Positions 31,921 through 43,627 of a DNA stretch of 64,000 nt are shown here, one piece after another. Position 1 is the first letter of the stretch. The number at the start of each line of letters is the position of its first letter. Made by a program: the position numbers and the translations under genes. The stretch is taken from NCBI GenBank assembly GCA_949316235.1, contig OX438758.1:17517194-17581193 (forward strand), written 5' to 3'. The notes beneath the pieces are model-generated. The model saw only the letters and a list, made by a program, of their open reading frames with translations. It was not told the origin of the DNA and searched no databases. The DNA is from Oegoconia quadripuncta. Its lineage: Eukaryota; Arthropoda; Insecta; Lepidoptera; Autostichidae.

Positions 31921-32410
31921 TAAATATAAACCAGAATTTTTCAGAAAGGTCTTTTAATGGATCCATGTCTTAATCCATTTACCTGGCAAAACATCAACAT
32001 GGTTCCACATACCTGTTATCTGCCCAGGGTCTTTTCCTGTTTGAGATAAACTCTACATGGTAATTTTTCTGCTGAATGTATTCCCGTGGGAAAGTAATAA
32101 AGTGTTGATTCATGTAGTCTACGCGGACGAAGTCGCGGGCAGCTGCTAGTATTACTATAAATATACCAACACCATATTTCCACCACCGAATATTTTCGCT
32201 AAAAATATTCGTTGGTGGTTTTGTGAAATCGAACCGGGTCGGCTTTATGAACTCATTGCCGTGAAGCCCTAGGTCAAAATTGACAGTTACTGTTGGAGTC
32301 CATTCTCATGAGTAAGTCAATAAGGGTGCGGGACTCAGATGAGGAGAACAGGGGAGCGAGCAGCGGCATAGCATAATAATATACAGAAGAGGCATAACAC
32401 GCGTCGCGCT

Positions 32411-32985
32411 GACTAAAATGCGAATTGACTAAAATGCGAATTGACTAAAATGCGAATTGACTAAAATACGGATTTAATAAAATGCGGATTGACTAAAATA
32501 CAGACTGATTTTAATCAGTCTGTATCTAATCTGCAGACAAGACTAAACTTGGAGACCGACTAAACTTGGAAACCGACTAAACTTGCAGACCGACTAAAGT
32601 TGCAGACCGACTAAACTTGAAGACCGACTAAACTTGAAGACCGGATAACTTGCAGACCAACTAAAATGCAGACCGACTAAACTTGGACACCGACTAAATG
32701 GAGACCGAGTAAATTTGGAGTCCGACTAAACTTGGAGACCCACTAAACTTGGAGACCGACTAAACTTGAAGACCGGATAACTTGCAGACCAACTAAAATG
32801 CAGACCGACTAAACTTGGACACCGACTAAATGGAGACCGAGTAAATTTGGAGTCCGACTAAACTTGGAGACCCACTAAACTTGGAGACCGACTAAACTTG
32901 GAGACCGACTAAACTTGGAGACCCACTAAACTTGGAGACCGACTAAAATACAGACTGACAAAAATATAGACTGACTAAACTACAA
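32411..32985 (+). repeat. 17-18 bp minisatellite (GACCGACTAAACTTGGA)
   Basis: Starts as TGACTAAAATGCGAAT units (32411-32500), passes a perfect hairpin (32498-32525) and becomes GACCGACTAAACTTGGA units. A block of about 132 bp containing GAAGACCGGATAACTTGC is itself duplicated (near 32636 and 32768). It lies 260 bp beyond the Helitron end. Confidence 0.9.
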
Positions 32986-34299
32986 TAGGCCTTCCAACAA
33001 CAGTGGTTGTGTGGCAGAAATAGAAACTTTACTTAACTACGTACGTTTAGGATTAAATAGAATAGATACGTTTTTTTATCACATTTCCTTCCGCTTGCTT
33101 TAGCGCTGGAAGGTTAGTAGGACAATGCGTAGGCGGCTATTCAGCTATTTCCATAGTACCATTTGATTCCATAAAGACAAGCTATTTACCACAGATTACT
33201 TTGTGGATTTCCTATTTTGTGTATATTGTCATAATTCATTACCATTAATTTTATTCACTATCATTTCAATGTATTGGAATATCATCTATCACAATAATAA
33301 GGCGGCCTTGTACTAGTCAGTAATAAGTGACATGAAAATTTCGTCTTTTTATAGTCATTTCGAAGATTAAGGAAACTAGTCCTCACTCCATCACTAATTA
33401 AGACATTTGTTGCCATGTGAATTTATAATTGGTTAGTGGATTGCATTCTAATCATAGAACCATTGTCGAATAGAAAATATATTCCCAGGTCTACACTCAT
33501 AACGTTTAACAACAAAAATGGTCCTTGCAATCACTCTCATTTAAAAATCGAGATAGTCCCTCATCTCAACAAAAGTCACATCCCTATTAACTTAAGCAAT
33601 AGGTGATTTGATACCCCTAGAAGAGGCCCGCCGTCACATAAAAGGATTACACGGGTATCGCATAATAAGGATTAATATTAGTTATGATATATAATATACA
33701 TACCTCTCAATACCTCAACTGACGTGCACTACACCACAAGGTAACCAATTTCCTTTACGATAACATAAATATTTGCCCCATATTTGTGGTGGTGATCTCA
33801 AGGAAGCCACGCGATTTCCAGCTTCTCCAGAGCTCTTATCCAGCCCCTACTACACCTCAGCTCCTCGTCTGTCCAGGTTGCGAAAAGGACGGTGCACATC
33901 TAATGGCCTTTTCAAAAAAAAGATGATTGTGTTAGGCCAATAAAAATGCATTCAATTCGGTCAATAGAGTTCGCTCTCTTTCTATTGAATGAGGTAAGCA
34001 AAAATTTTCCGAAGATTTACCAGTATCTCCATTCATGTTATAGTCAACCTTCATAAACATAATATTTTTGCCTTTCGTCTATTAAATCAAAATTAAATCA
34101 ATCAATCAACCAATCAAGTACACTATAATGCACAAAATTTTACAATACACTTCTTAAGTTTAAGGTAGACTGTTTTGTCAGATCTATAAAATATCAAAGC
34201 CCATTTCTAGGCGATGATTTGCGAACTCAATTTCTATATGGGAGCTCTACATCCTGGAGTCTACAGCAAAACACAAATGATTGACTGTTTTAGCATCCA
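32986..34299. other. No gene supported
   Basis: Mostly unique AT-rich sequence. 33790-33905 (AGCTTCTCCAGAGCTCTTAT, CCTCGTCTGTCCAGG) is less AT-rich and may be a reverse-strand LINE remnant, unproven. Confidence 0.35.
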
Positions 34300-34745
34300 A
34301 TATTAAAGTAGATGACAGTTTTACCCTCCTAGGTTCCCCTATCTTTGATATTTCATTCCATTTCCAAACTCAAATCATTTTCGAACAGACTTCTAGAAAT
34401 AAATTCACATTATGCTTCGACCTTAATAAAATATTGCCTGATTGTTCCAAAATTCACATATTTATTACACTTTTGTCCATTTTGGAAGCATGACAATGTC
34501 TTATTTTCAATAGATAATAAAATAAGGTCACAGTTGAAAACTATATTAAATCTAAATTTGCCCAATGAGTTCTGAATTCAAGCCATCTTTCTCATCAGAC
34601 ATGGTGGGATTGTGTTTCGCAAAATTTCTGATGTCATCCGTTCACAGCACTATTGATTTAAAAATCCCAGGGCCTGCTTCAAACTATGAGATAGCACGGC
34701 TGAACGACACTCGAAGCGCTTGGCTTGCCCCGGTAAAAATTTACC
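34300..34745 (+). pseudogene. Decayed retroelement RT C-terminal region
   Basis: Across shifting frames the order DDSFTLLGSPI, then NSHYASTLIKYCLIVPKFTY, LLHFCPFWKH, DNKIRSQLKTILNLNLP, and lastly SARLNDTRSAWLA-like text follows the region after the RT domain in a class of insect LINE-like elements (an LLG.PI box, a SHYA...L.K.CL..PK..Y..R..P.WKH block). At least two frameshifts are needed, so it is long dead. Confidence 0.5.
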
Positions 34746-34856
34746 TCTGAATACTAAATTACAATGAGACTGGAATGATCTGTTGAGCAAAAGAAAATAA
34801 CATTTTTTAATTTCAATTAAACTTCACCCTGTATAGGTAGGTGATCATATATTCAA

Positions 34857-35056
34857 CTAGCTTTCCACCCGCGATTTCGTCCGCTTGGAAGATTTTATCA
34901 AAATCGGTTCAGAAAAAAAAATAGCCTATATGTTAATCCAAGTCCTAATCTGTCTACCCACCAAATTTCATTCAAATCCGTCCATCCGTATAGCCGTAAC
35001 AAATATACCTACATACATACAGACCACACAAACTTTCGCATTTATAATAGTTGGGA
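34857..35056 (-). mobile_element. Mini-Helitron (200 bp)
   Basis: On the minus strand it starts TCCCAACTATTATAAATGCG after an A and ends CGAAATCGCGGGTGGAAAG then CTAG before a T. It contains the GGATGGACGGATTTGAATG box shared with 51384-51575. No coding. Confidence 0.75.
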
Positions 35057-35539
35057 TTGGAAATAACACCTCTGACCACCATTACGTAAACCCCAAGTTG
35101 TTTACACTGATATGTACGTGCCCTCCGAATCCGGTACAAATTAAAGCGACTAAATGAAAATCGATTTTAATCGGTAGAATTTTTTTTTTATTTTCTCTGC
35201 TTTAATAACGTTGAAGCATACATCCCATTCAGCGGCTGTGCAGCCAATTACAAGACTAATGATACTGCGAATGTCAATGTGGAGATATGGATCAATGATT
35301 TTGTTCCAATTTACAGAGTCGATTACTCTCGTGGTGCATGCCAAATAAGAAATATATAAATTATGCTAGTTGTTAACAAAAAAATTACTTATTATAAAGA
35401 AGTTCTTGTGCAGCATTTCAAAAGTATAAAGGGAAAAATACTTAAGGGGAAGTTGATTACAGTATTTTTGAACCACGACGTTCGATCATCAACATAATTC
35501 AGCACAGAACGTCCACCGCTAAAGGCCACAATATATTAT

Positions 35540-35790
35540 AGTGTCAATAAATGTGCCAAAGGCTATAATAAAATTTTTGACGATTTAGATGATAAGAATG
35601 CATGGACATGAACCGCGATACCCTATCTATTATTTTCTTTTTTTTCTTTGTCGAGTCATAAGTTGTAAAAATATTTATTTAAAAAGAGCAACCCCTGAGT
35701 TTCTTGCTTGTTCTTCTCTGGGGAGTCTGCCTCGTGAATGAGCGATAATTGTATGCCATTACTGAAATAAAACTTTTTGAGTTTGAGCTT
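35540..35790 (+). mobile_element. Jockey-like LINE 3' fragment
   Basis: Encodes GYNKIFDDLDDKNAWT then a stop, matching the C-terminus at 17498, followed by the same 3' UTR phrases (AAGAGCAACCCCTGAGTTTC) and ending in TTTGAG-type tail text at 35776-35788. Confidence 0.75.
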
Positions 35791-37296
35791 AAACATAGGC
35801 CTCCCATGTCCAGAGCAACCGATTGAAAGCGGCTCACATTCTGCAGCTTTCTGCGACCTTCTGCGTATGAGTGAACTTGCGCTTCCTATGCCCACATTTC
35901 AGTGCTGTAAGTCATTACTGGTAACATACATTGATTGAGTGATTGAGTGTTTTCCGAAAAAAAAATATATTTGAGGTTGTCTGTTTAATTAGGTGATATT
36001 ATTCGGTACAGTGTTTTCGAAAGTTAGTCGATATTGCGTTCCTTCGAAGATGAGTTACCGTGATTCATGATTATGTGGCGCAACATTATGGACCAACGTA
36101 ATAATGACTTGCAGTTCATAACGAACCCTCAACCAAAAACATCTGCTAACTTAGAAAATCCATCATCACAACTAAAATAATTTCAGTATTTCGCATACCT
36201 ACTTCGACAAATAATAATTCTCAAAATAACCCAATATTTTTCCGCAAAATTTTCACACGTTATAGGTACTTCAAAATTCGAAAATTTCGAAGTGGCAATC
36301 AATATACTGTGGCATCGGTCCAAATGCAAACTGAGCTGGTCATATTTCAAAGGATATATAGTGCCTCTACTCAGAGTTACGTCGCTAAGTTAGAAACTTC
36401 GCATAAACTTGGGAGTTACCATGAATTTTTCTAGTATTGAGATTGGTATTACTATTTCATTATATATCCAAACCTAGGGTCCGTATGATAGAACGACGCT
36501 TAAGTCTGAATATTATTTGGAATCTCTGTCTCGCCGCAATCATGTTTGTTTCACATGTACATAAAAAAGAGAATTCCAACAAAATCGAAAAGTGGATTGC
36601 GAATAGGGGAAATAAAAGAGAAAAGGAAAAAAAAAAACCAGACCAGGCTGGTTTCTTTTATATATTCAATTTCCCGCTAATCATGCCGACGACCGGTTCT
36701 AATCCAAAAGGATCTCCTCATCTCTGTGTCCTCTCTTTCCTTTTTATAATTCCGCGGGTCAAGTATCTCGGCGCGCCTGTAAAATTTTCGAAAATACCTG
36801 CGGTGTTAAAAACGTTTATAGATACTCTTCTACTGGGTGTATTTGTAATCTGTGAAAAGCTATAGCTACGGGAATATATTATCTATGGATATAATGAATG
36901 AACACTACTACAGCTATAATACAAAAAATCAGAAAAATGTTACGAGTTGTAATATGTAGGTATACCTATGTCCACGATATAATTGGTATTTTTACGGAAA
37001 GTACAGATTTATTTCATGTTTTTCTTAAAAAAACGGGTAATTCAATAAATTGTTATGAGAATTGGAAGCTCTATGGCCAGGTTCCTAAGCCTGTTCTAAT
37101 AAAAAACAGTAGTTGGAATTCTATGCCTATACTCCCACCCACAGAGAAAAAAAATATTTTCGCAAATACAGACTAAATATCATAGCCAACATGACATGGC
37201 GCACATTATTGGATGCGGAATTTAATAGAGAACAAGTTCAAACACAGTCCAAAGGAATTGGAACTCTATAATCATTACAATTGAGAGTTGAAAGTC
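35791..37296. other. No gene supported; possible LINE fragment at the left
   Basis: 35795-35955 (CATAGGCCTCCCATGTCCAG, then CTGGTAACATACATTGATTG) looks like another LINE 3' end with a TTGA tail. The ORFs at 36437-36865 and 36898-37176 have no recognisable domain and low-complexity composition. Confidence 0.35.
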
Positions 37297-37309
37297 GGGT
37301 GTACCGCCG

Positions 37310-37370
37310 ACACCGATCGGTGTTCGCGAGTGTTGAAGGTATAAAAGTATTTTGGACACCGATCGGTGTC
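37310..37370. repeat. Two copies of a GACACCGATCGGTGTC palindrome
   Basis: A 14-bp palindrome at 37310-37323 and a 16-bp one at 37355-37370, joined by TATAAAAGTATTTTGG, which partly recurs as TATAAATATTTTGG just after. The palindrome resembles an inverted fusion of the family C SINE head (CCGATTGGTGT) that follows. Confidence 0.6.
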
Positions 37371-37396
37371 GGCGTCCGCCTACAGGTATAAATATT

Positions 37397-37458
37397 TTGG
37401 AAACAACCATTGGTTTCGCTAACAGGGTCACTATCCACTACACCAATCGGTCGCCATA
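37397..37458 (-). mobile_element. SINE family C head fragment
   Basis: Reverse of GGCGACCGATTGGTGTAGTG ... GTTAGCGAAACCAATGGTTG; only the tRNA-like A-box half is present. Confidence 0.7.
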
Positions 37459-37820
37459 ACATGTATTCATAGTTTTAAGAAAAAATAATTACTTGAGCAT
37501 TGTTACTGCCCCTACGTCATACGCAGCAGCGTCAGCATGTATGAATTTAACTGCAATTTCTCTGCCATGAGATATTGCCTTCCTTTAAATTTTATAAGAA
37601 TTTGAGACAATTAATGTGACATTTAGCGACTGTTCATTGGAACCATGGCCGAATAAAATCAAAAAAAAATTGATTACCCATACAAAGTAAACGATTCTGA
37701 AATACTATTGAAGTCCAACAATTTTCGGCTGAATTCGGCTATGGTTTCTAGTGAAAAGTTGTTCGTAATCATCATCGCAACTTTTTCGATCGAATTCAAC
37801 TATGGTTCTTCGAGCTTCTT

Positions 37821-37971
37821 AAAATTCTTTAATGTTTTATATAAATATATCGAGACTTGGCCATCGCACTAAATAATTGAATTTACATGTGTTTTCAGGC
37901 GATTGAATTTACACGTATTTTCAGGCGATGGCCAAGTCTCAATATATTTATATAAAACATTAAAGAATTTT
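37821..37971. repeat. 151-bp foldback: 47-bp arms with one mismatch
   Basis: Arms 37821-37867 and 37925-37971 (AAAATTCTTTAATGTTTTAT ... CCATCGC) are reverse complements. The loop contains two near-identical 26-bp direct repeats (GAATTTACATGTGTTTTCAG and GAATTTACACGTATTTTCAG). It could be a MITE, an inverted duplication or a hairpin RNA source. Confidence 0.88.
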
Positions 37972-38439
37972 AATATTGATATGCGTCACTATAAGATGCT
38001 GTTAATTATTACGTAACAACTTAATGCTTCGAGTACGGAGATTCCAGACACAATTGATTTTCAATTGTTATGGACCACGATCGTGGTCTTAGAGACTGGA
38101 CGTATTAAGACAGAAAGTCGCTTAAGTAGAGACTGAATAAATTAACAACCGACTTGGTATTACATGGATCTCACAACTTTTTACCGCAGAACAACTGAGT
38201 TGCGAGACTTGGTTTTTTTGCCAAGTATTGTTTTTGATGGGATCTCATTTCTTTTTGTATTTTGTAGATACTTAGGTACTTAAAGTATCAATATTTAATT
38301 TATTTAAATTATTTATCCGAACAACGTCCAAATTGTAAGCAAATAATATCAGTAAACCAATGAGAGTAGCCTTTAGTCGTCAAACTAATATAGCAATCGA
38401 AATTATCAATGAAAATCGCAAACTTATAGGTAAGAATTC
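37972..38439. other. No gene seen
   Basis: Contains a 16-bp palindrome GACCACGATCGTGGTC near 38074; otherwise nothing recognisable. Confidence 0.4.
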
Positions 38440-38640
38440 TGGGCACATCCGAACAGCATTGGGTCGCTCGCGCGTATGAGCGCGGCTGCTGCTCGCTCGG
38501 CGACATTCACCTTTCCGCGCGCCCCGCCACTGTCCCCGCCCCGCGCCCTCGCGCTAGCACCGCGCAGCGCGTAGTAACGGCCCGCGCTCACTCGCTAGCA
38601 TCGCAGCGCGTGGTATATAATTATACAACCTTACGCACTC
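38440..38640 (+). promoter_or_regulatory. Isolated CpG-rich patch with TATA box
   Basis: About 200 bp with strikingly high CpG (CGCTCGCGCGTATGAGCGCG, CGCGCGCCCCGCC, CCGCGCAGCGCG) in AT-rich surroundings. A duplicated motif (CGCTAGCACCGCGCAGCGCG and CGCTAGCATCGCAGCGCG) is followed by GTATATAATTATAC (about 38612). No gene starts downstream; it may be a transposon promoter or an orphan promoter. Confidence 0.35.
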
Positions 38641-38767
38641 GTAATAAGTACGAATACGCACGTAGGTACGTTTTTTGCATTAATAAATAATTTAATACAC
38701 GTGTTTTCATCACCGGAATACCCATTTTTTGCTCGATTTGGCAGGGGCACTACCATGCGCCTATATT

Positions 38768-38815
38768 TATATGGGACTAGCTTAAATCCGCGGCTTCGCA
38801 CGCAATAATAATAAT
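38768..38815 (-). mobile_element. Helitron 3' end fragment
   Basis: On the minus strand GCGAAGCCGCGGATTTAAG then CTAG before T, the 3' hairpin and terminus of a Helitron. The 5' end is not found. Confidence 0.5.
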
Positions 38816-39370
38816 TGCCGTAAAATAAAATATTGAAAAATTTAATTAACTGAAGACTTGGCTGTATGGGCTTAATTTTCTTTGCTGTCTTTTCTAGATT
38901 TTTTAGTTTTTCCTTGATTCATACACCAAACACTACTTATATTCCAAATTTGAAGCTTCTAGGTCTGCTAGAAGTGCCTTAGAATTTTGATGATCGGTGA
39001 GTCAGTGACTGACAAAATTAAGAAATTTGACCCCTTATAATTCTTAAAATACTGGTTCAAATTGAATGAAATTTTAAATATACGTGTCTTTACAATGCCT
39101 GCATAGTTACTGAAAATTTCAGTCTTCTATTTTTATCCACAACGAAGTTACAGGGGGTCGAAAATGGTCTGAATTGCTTCGAGAAAAGGATGGTACGGCC
39201 GTGACGCTTTTTTGCTCGACTTGGTGGGGGCACGGCCGTGCCCCCAGATTTCATAAGGTGAACCATGGATGTTGTTTCAATCATTAAACTTTTAATGTTT
39301 GGAATACCCAAGCATTATTGTTTGGGATATAACTGACCACTCCATTTGGGATAAAGGTCGTGACGTTACG

Positions 39371-39859
39371 TATGTATATATATTTAAAAAAAGTTTTGAG
39401 TTTCTATTCATTCTTCTCTGGATAGTAATAAGTTTATTCTACAAAACATTTTTGTTTTTATTTGAATAATATTGATAAAAATCACAACATTTTAATCAAA
39501 AATAGTAATCCTAGTTTTTATGCATCCAATTATCTTAACAACGCTACAAATTCAATCTCCGTACACAAGATAGACACTCCACGAAAACAAAAGGCAAACT
39601 TTCAGCATCAGATTCAAAATTGAAACTTCAATTTAATCCACGCCACTAAAAGGCTTTGTCTCTTCGAATGGTGAACAAAAATAAGTTGTCAAATGGCTGC
39701 CTTCGAAAAAGGGACAGAAGTCAAACCCTCGCTCACATTGTCTGAAGAGAAACAAAACAAAAATGCAAGACGAGTTCGCGACACAAGCACAAACAATGAG
39801 CGGCAGTCAGCTTGAGAAGTTGGACGGGAAAAAATTCAGGGATTTCGTCTCTTGTATTA
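39371..39859. other. No gene supported
   Basis: AT-rich spacer. Just before it, at 39260-39370, lies an interspersed sequence related to the 100-bp satellite at 11.7 kb and to 59350-59470. Confidence 0.35.
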
Positions 39860-40440
39860 TAAAATTTTCTTCTTCTTTATTCTTTATTGCACATAAAAAA
39901 CATGTTGACAATCAGTCGGAAATATTGTACAAAGGTGAGCTTATCTCTAATAGAGATCTCTTCCAGCCAACCTCAGTGGTGGTTAGAGCATTGTGCGGGA
40001 CGGTGAAGAAAAAGTGCAGTTACGGAAGGACAAATATACTATACATATAGATATATAATATAATATGTTATTTACATACATACACTACTAGAATACAGAA
40101 ATACACTTAGTTATAAAATTACACGTGATTATTAGTAAACTATATAATATAAATAAATAAATATCACATATATAAGTACATAATTATATAAATATATATC
40201 TTAAATCATGATAGAATGATAGTGCTCTTTTAGCCTCTTCTTGAAAACTTGGACGGAGGGACTCTCTCGGATCTGTGCAGGAAGCTTGTTCCACAACTGT
40301 GCAGCTCGTACTGTGTACGATTTAAAAAAGAAATTGGAATTTGACAAGGGATAGGTTAGGGTTTTAGTTAAGCAAGGACGTCTGGATCGGGAAGGAGGAG
40401 GTAACAGGGTGAAACGGGAACGGAGCGAATTTTATTTGGA
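39860..40440 (-). mobile_element. LINE C-terminus and 3' UTR
   Basis: The minus strand encodes FFFKSYTVRAAQLWNKLPAQ and then VFKKRLKEHYHSIMI before a stop near 40205, the typical last helix pair of a LINE RT protein. A 3' UTR follows to ~39865, where GTGCAATAAAGAATAAAG marks the polyadenylation region. Confidence 0.7.
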
Positions 40441-41044
40441 GTCTCTGATTATAAAATTATACAAAAGTGGCATTTTGGAAAGGTTTGAATTCTTTGAAGA
40501 CATCTCTCCACATATATTTTGCGACCTAGTTCGAGACTCTGACCACTATACCGAAAGGTCGCGATATGTTTGTACGATGAATCCGGACACGTGTCGGGTA
40601 CATGTTATGGATGTTTTCATTTATAATAAGTATGAAACTAATATATTCCGCAGCATATGCCGTCTGGAAGATTAGACAGCTAACAGATGTGGCTACTGCA
40701 AGATTAGTTTACTTTAGTTACTTCCACAGTATCATGTCATATGGTATTTTGCTTTGGGGACGAGCAGCTGATACTGAAAATATTTTTATTTTGCAAAAGA
40801 GGGCAGTCCGCGCAATATATAATCTGCGTCGATATGACTCTCTGCGGGACAGGTTCAAAGAAATAAATATTTTAACTGTTCCTTCACAATTTATTTACGA
40901 GAATATTATGTACACAGAGTGCCCTCATATAACTGACCAGCTTGCAAAATTTTCTAAGTCAATGCCGACGTTTTGGTTCTGAGAGTTTATAATAAGCCAG
41001 TCAACTTCAGAAATAGATCGGTAATTTCAACGCACCTGTCGGAA

Positions 41045-41106
41045 CTGTTATGCCGTAGTGGTTAGGATTGTGGTCTGTAACCAGTGAATCAAGGATCGAA
41101 TCCTAC
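41045..41106 (+). other. tRNA-like module 1 inside the Tc1-like element
   Basis: TGCCGTAGTGGTTAGG (A-box-like, 41051) and GGATCGAATCC (B-box-like, 41093-41103) at tRNA-like spacing, with a plausible anticodon arm between. The acceptor stem is not convincing, so this is not a functional tRNA gene call. Confidence 0.45.
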
Positions 41107-41830
41107 TAGTATCATCAACTTTTTTTATTTGTTGTGTTAATCAGATAAATCATTGCATTGAAAAAGACACACAACGGTGTCCGGAAATTATATTTATTGT
41201 TCGGAACATAATTTCTGCGGAATCAACTGCTCTGTGATATATTTGTTAGAAAGTAAAAAACAATTACATGTGTTAACATTTATTTACTATATAATAATAA
41301 CCTTGTCACACAAGAACACATCTTAATCCGTCTTTAAGTAGTGTAATTCTATATAATACCTACTTATTTACAAGACATGGTTACATCAAGTTAGAATCAA
41401 GTTTATTCGACTGGGGTTTTAATTTATTTAATTGTAGTAGGAGTAGAATGTGGGATGACCAGTTTTCAAAACAATAAACAGTTTTTTCCTCCAGGTTATT
41501 ACTTTCTCCAGACTGAGTAGGTAAACTTATTTCTAAATCCAACCCAATCAACGAAAGAATGCATTAATTCCATACCAACACTACTTATTATTATTTTTAG
41601 GACATAACGCACAATGTTTTAGTTATTTGAGAAATTTTAATATTCGATATAGACAGACCGTTTAAAAAAGTGTAGTGAATAAACTTGCTATGTGAATAAC
41701 ATTAAACATCACTAACACTTTACATTTTTTTTTGGATTTAACCTATTCGCACAGATAATTCCACAGTTATACTTCACAGTCACCGAACAAAGAATATACA
41801 ACATTTTTGAGTGGCATAGATTTATATTGG

Positions 41831-42944
41831 TCAATAGCGTAACGGGCCACCTTCACGATCAATAACTTGCTGCAAGCGGCCTCTCATTTCGGTAACCATT
41901 GTCCAACAAACATCTTTACCACGTAATGACTCCCATGTGGAAGTCACTAGATTATCTAGATTTGATCTAGATCTGACATCAGATGAGTCCCAATTGAGAG
42001 TCATCAAACCCCATAAATTTTCAATGGGGTTTAAATCGGGACTTTTGGCAGGCCAATTGATAACTGTGATATTATTCTGTGTTGAGAACCAATCACGCAC
42101 AATACCAGCGCGATGCACTGCACAGTTATCTTGGACAAAATAAATGTGTTCGTTCGGATAGTGGATGCGCACAGTTGGTAACATTACGTCACGTAAAACT
42201 TCTAAATATGATTCACTATTGAAACGACCACCCACTTCAATTAATTCACCAGGTCCCATGGAACTCATCCACCCCCAATATCCCAACGTTATTCTACCAC
42301 TTAGTCTATTTGGCAGAATGTTAATTTCATTATAACGCCCTCCTCTTCGACGCCATAAAATCTTGCGGCCGTCCTTATCTGATCTAAACGTTTTCTCGTC
42401 CGTGAAAATAACAACGTTGTTTTGCCAGTCAAAATCTAAATATTCTTGAGCAAACCTCATTCGATTTTGGCGGTGATTGGATGACAAAGGAATTTTCCTT
42501 GCTGGTCGATACGGTTTAAAGCCTGCGATGTGTAAGTGTTTCCTTACAGTCTTCATTGCTATTCCGTGCAATACAGCAGTTGATCGCGTTGTCGAAAATG
42601 GATCCTCAGTATGCCTAGCCACGATCTCCTGGTGACGAATAGAAGCTGACGTAAACATTTTCGGAGCTCGGCCGGGACGTTCACGCTGCAAGTCCCCTGT
42701 TTCGCCATAGCGTTTAAGCCATAACTTTACCGTATTTCTCTGTGAACAATTAATAAACTGACTATAAGATCGATCACAGCAATACTTAGATTTATCATTT
42801 ACCTATGCAACAAAGATTATAGTAAATGTGAAATTATGTGTTTGTTACCGTTATATGGAGGCTTCTTGCAATTTCACTGATGGAAACATTTTGTTCATAT
42901 AAAACAATTATTTTTGATTTTAGTAAATCCGTTAATTGAGGCAT
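41831..42944 (-). CDS. Tc1-like transposase, two exons, apparently intact
   Basis: Exon 1 is 42849-42944 (ATG at 42944; 32 codons), intron 42740-42848 (109 nt, donor GTAAC, acceptor TTCACAG, phase 0), exon 2 is 41831-42739 (302 codons plus stop). The total of 334 residues is normal for a Tc1 transposase. The N-terminal helix-turn-helix spans the splice (SISEIARSLHIT joined to RNTVKLWLKRYG), which supports the intron; without it the DNA-binding domain would be cut off. The basic linker GRAPKM and the catalytic triad follow: FTDEKTF, YFVQDNCAVH and SPDLNPIENLW, with 35 residues between the second Asp and the Glu (DD35E; classical Tc1 has 34). The enzyme would bind the 29-bp ends and move the element by cut and paste into TA. 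No stop or frameshift is seen. Confidence 0.92.
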
Positions 42945-43154
42945 TGCGAAATCAAAAAAAAACTTAGAAGAGTAAACAAAGATATGATAAGCGTAGTCAA
43001 TGCGAGTGAATAGACTGATAGAACGGACTGACTGTATTAGTAGTCATTTCATTCGAGCATATCGTCTTTTATCATATACCCACCTTCTTAACTTATTGTA
43101 AATAGCGTCACAACAAAATAGTATTGATTAAGTATTTCACTGCAGCCTACAGCT

Positions 43155-43218
43155 GAACAGCTGGCTCAACGGCTTGCAAAGCAACATATCGAATCACAGG
43201 TGAAGGTTCGAATCTCAT
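43155..43218 (+). other. tRNA-like module 2 inside the Tc1-like element
   Basis: TGGCTCAACGG (43162-43172) and GGTTCGAATC (43205-43214), a good A/B-box pair with normal spacing. Confidence 0.5.
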
Positions 43219-43627
43219 GATATTCACAAAATATTGTTTTTGTTTGACACATTCATTTAAATATGTTGACCATGCATATTGATGAAATAAAAACAGTAGA
43301 TATCCATCCTCTCGACATTTTGTCAATCAAAGCCACGAAACTTGTTTAATGAAGTGTTTGATATTGCTTCCGCGTGGTGGCGCTAGTGTGAGGTTATTTC
43401 TCCGCAATAATGACCGGCGTCATCTTGTGGTTTATTTTAATTTACAGAAATATTACAAATACGCATATTAAAATAAAAATTAACAAACGATATTTTGTAA
43501 ATTTACCTCAAGAAATCTATTGTGCGTTTGGAAAATAATTTTCAAGTTTATCAGATGATGATAACGATAAGACGCCAAAAACCTATTAGAGATACAAAAA
43601 AGAGAAATGTATTTTTTTTATATTAAA

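Larger units (their letters stand above)
27547..32149 (+). mobile_element. Helitron (4.6 kb) with satellite-rich interior and helicase remnant
   Basis: The 5' end TCTAAATATATAAAGG follows an A at 27546; the 3' end is a short hairpin (CGCGGACGAAGTCGCG, about 32122-32137) and CTAG at 32146-32149, followed by T. These are the termini and A/T target of rolling-circle Helitrons. Inside: a GACT microsatellite (27570-27590), three copies of a ~760-bp unique module, two of which are followed by a 14-bp and a 12-bp satellite, then a 5'-truncated helicase end. Rep and most of the helicase are gone, so it needs enzymes from elsewhere. Confidence 0.88.

Noticed and set aside
36437..36865. 142-codon ORF, possibly a small protein gene
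   Set aside because: No domain, no conserved motif, poly-lysine stretch from a poly-A run, and no splice or promoter signal.
40409..40675. 88-codon plus-strand ORF upstream of the split LINE
   Set aside because: It overlaps in part the minus-strand LINE fragment (39860-40440) and has no motif of its own.
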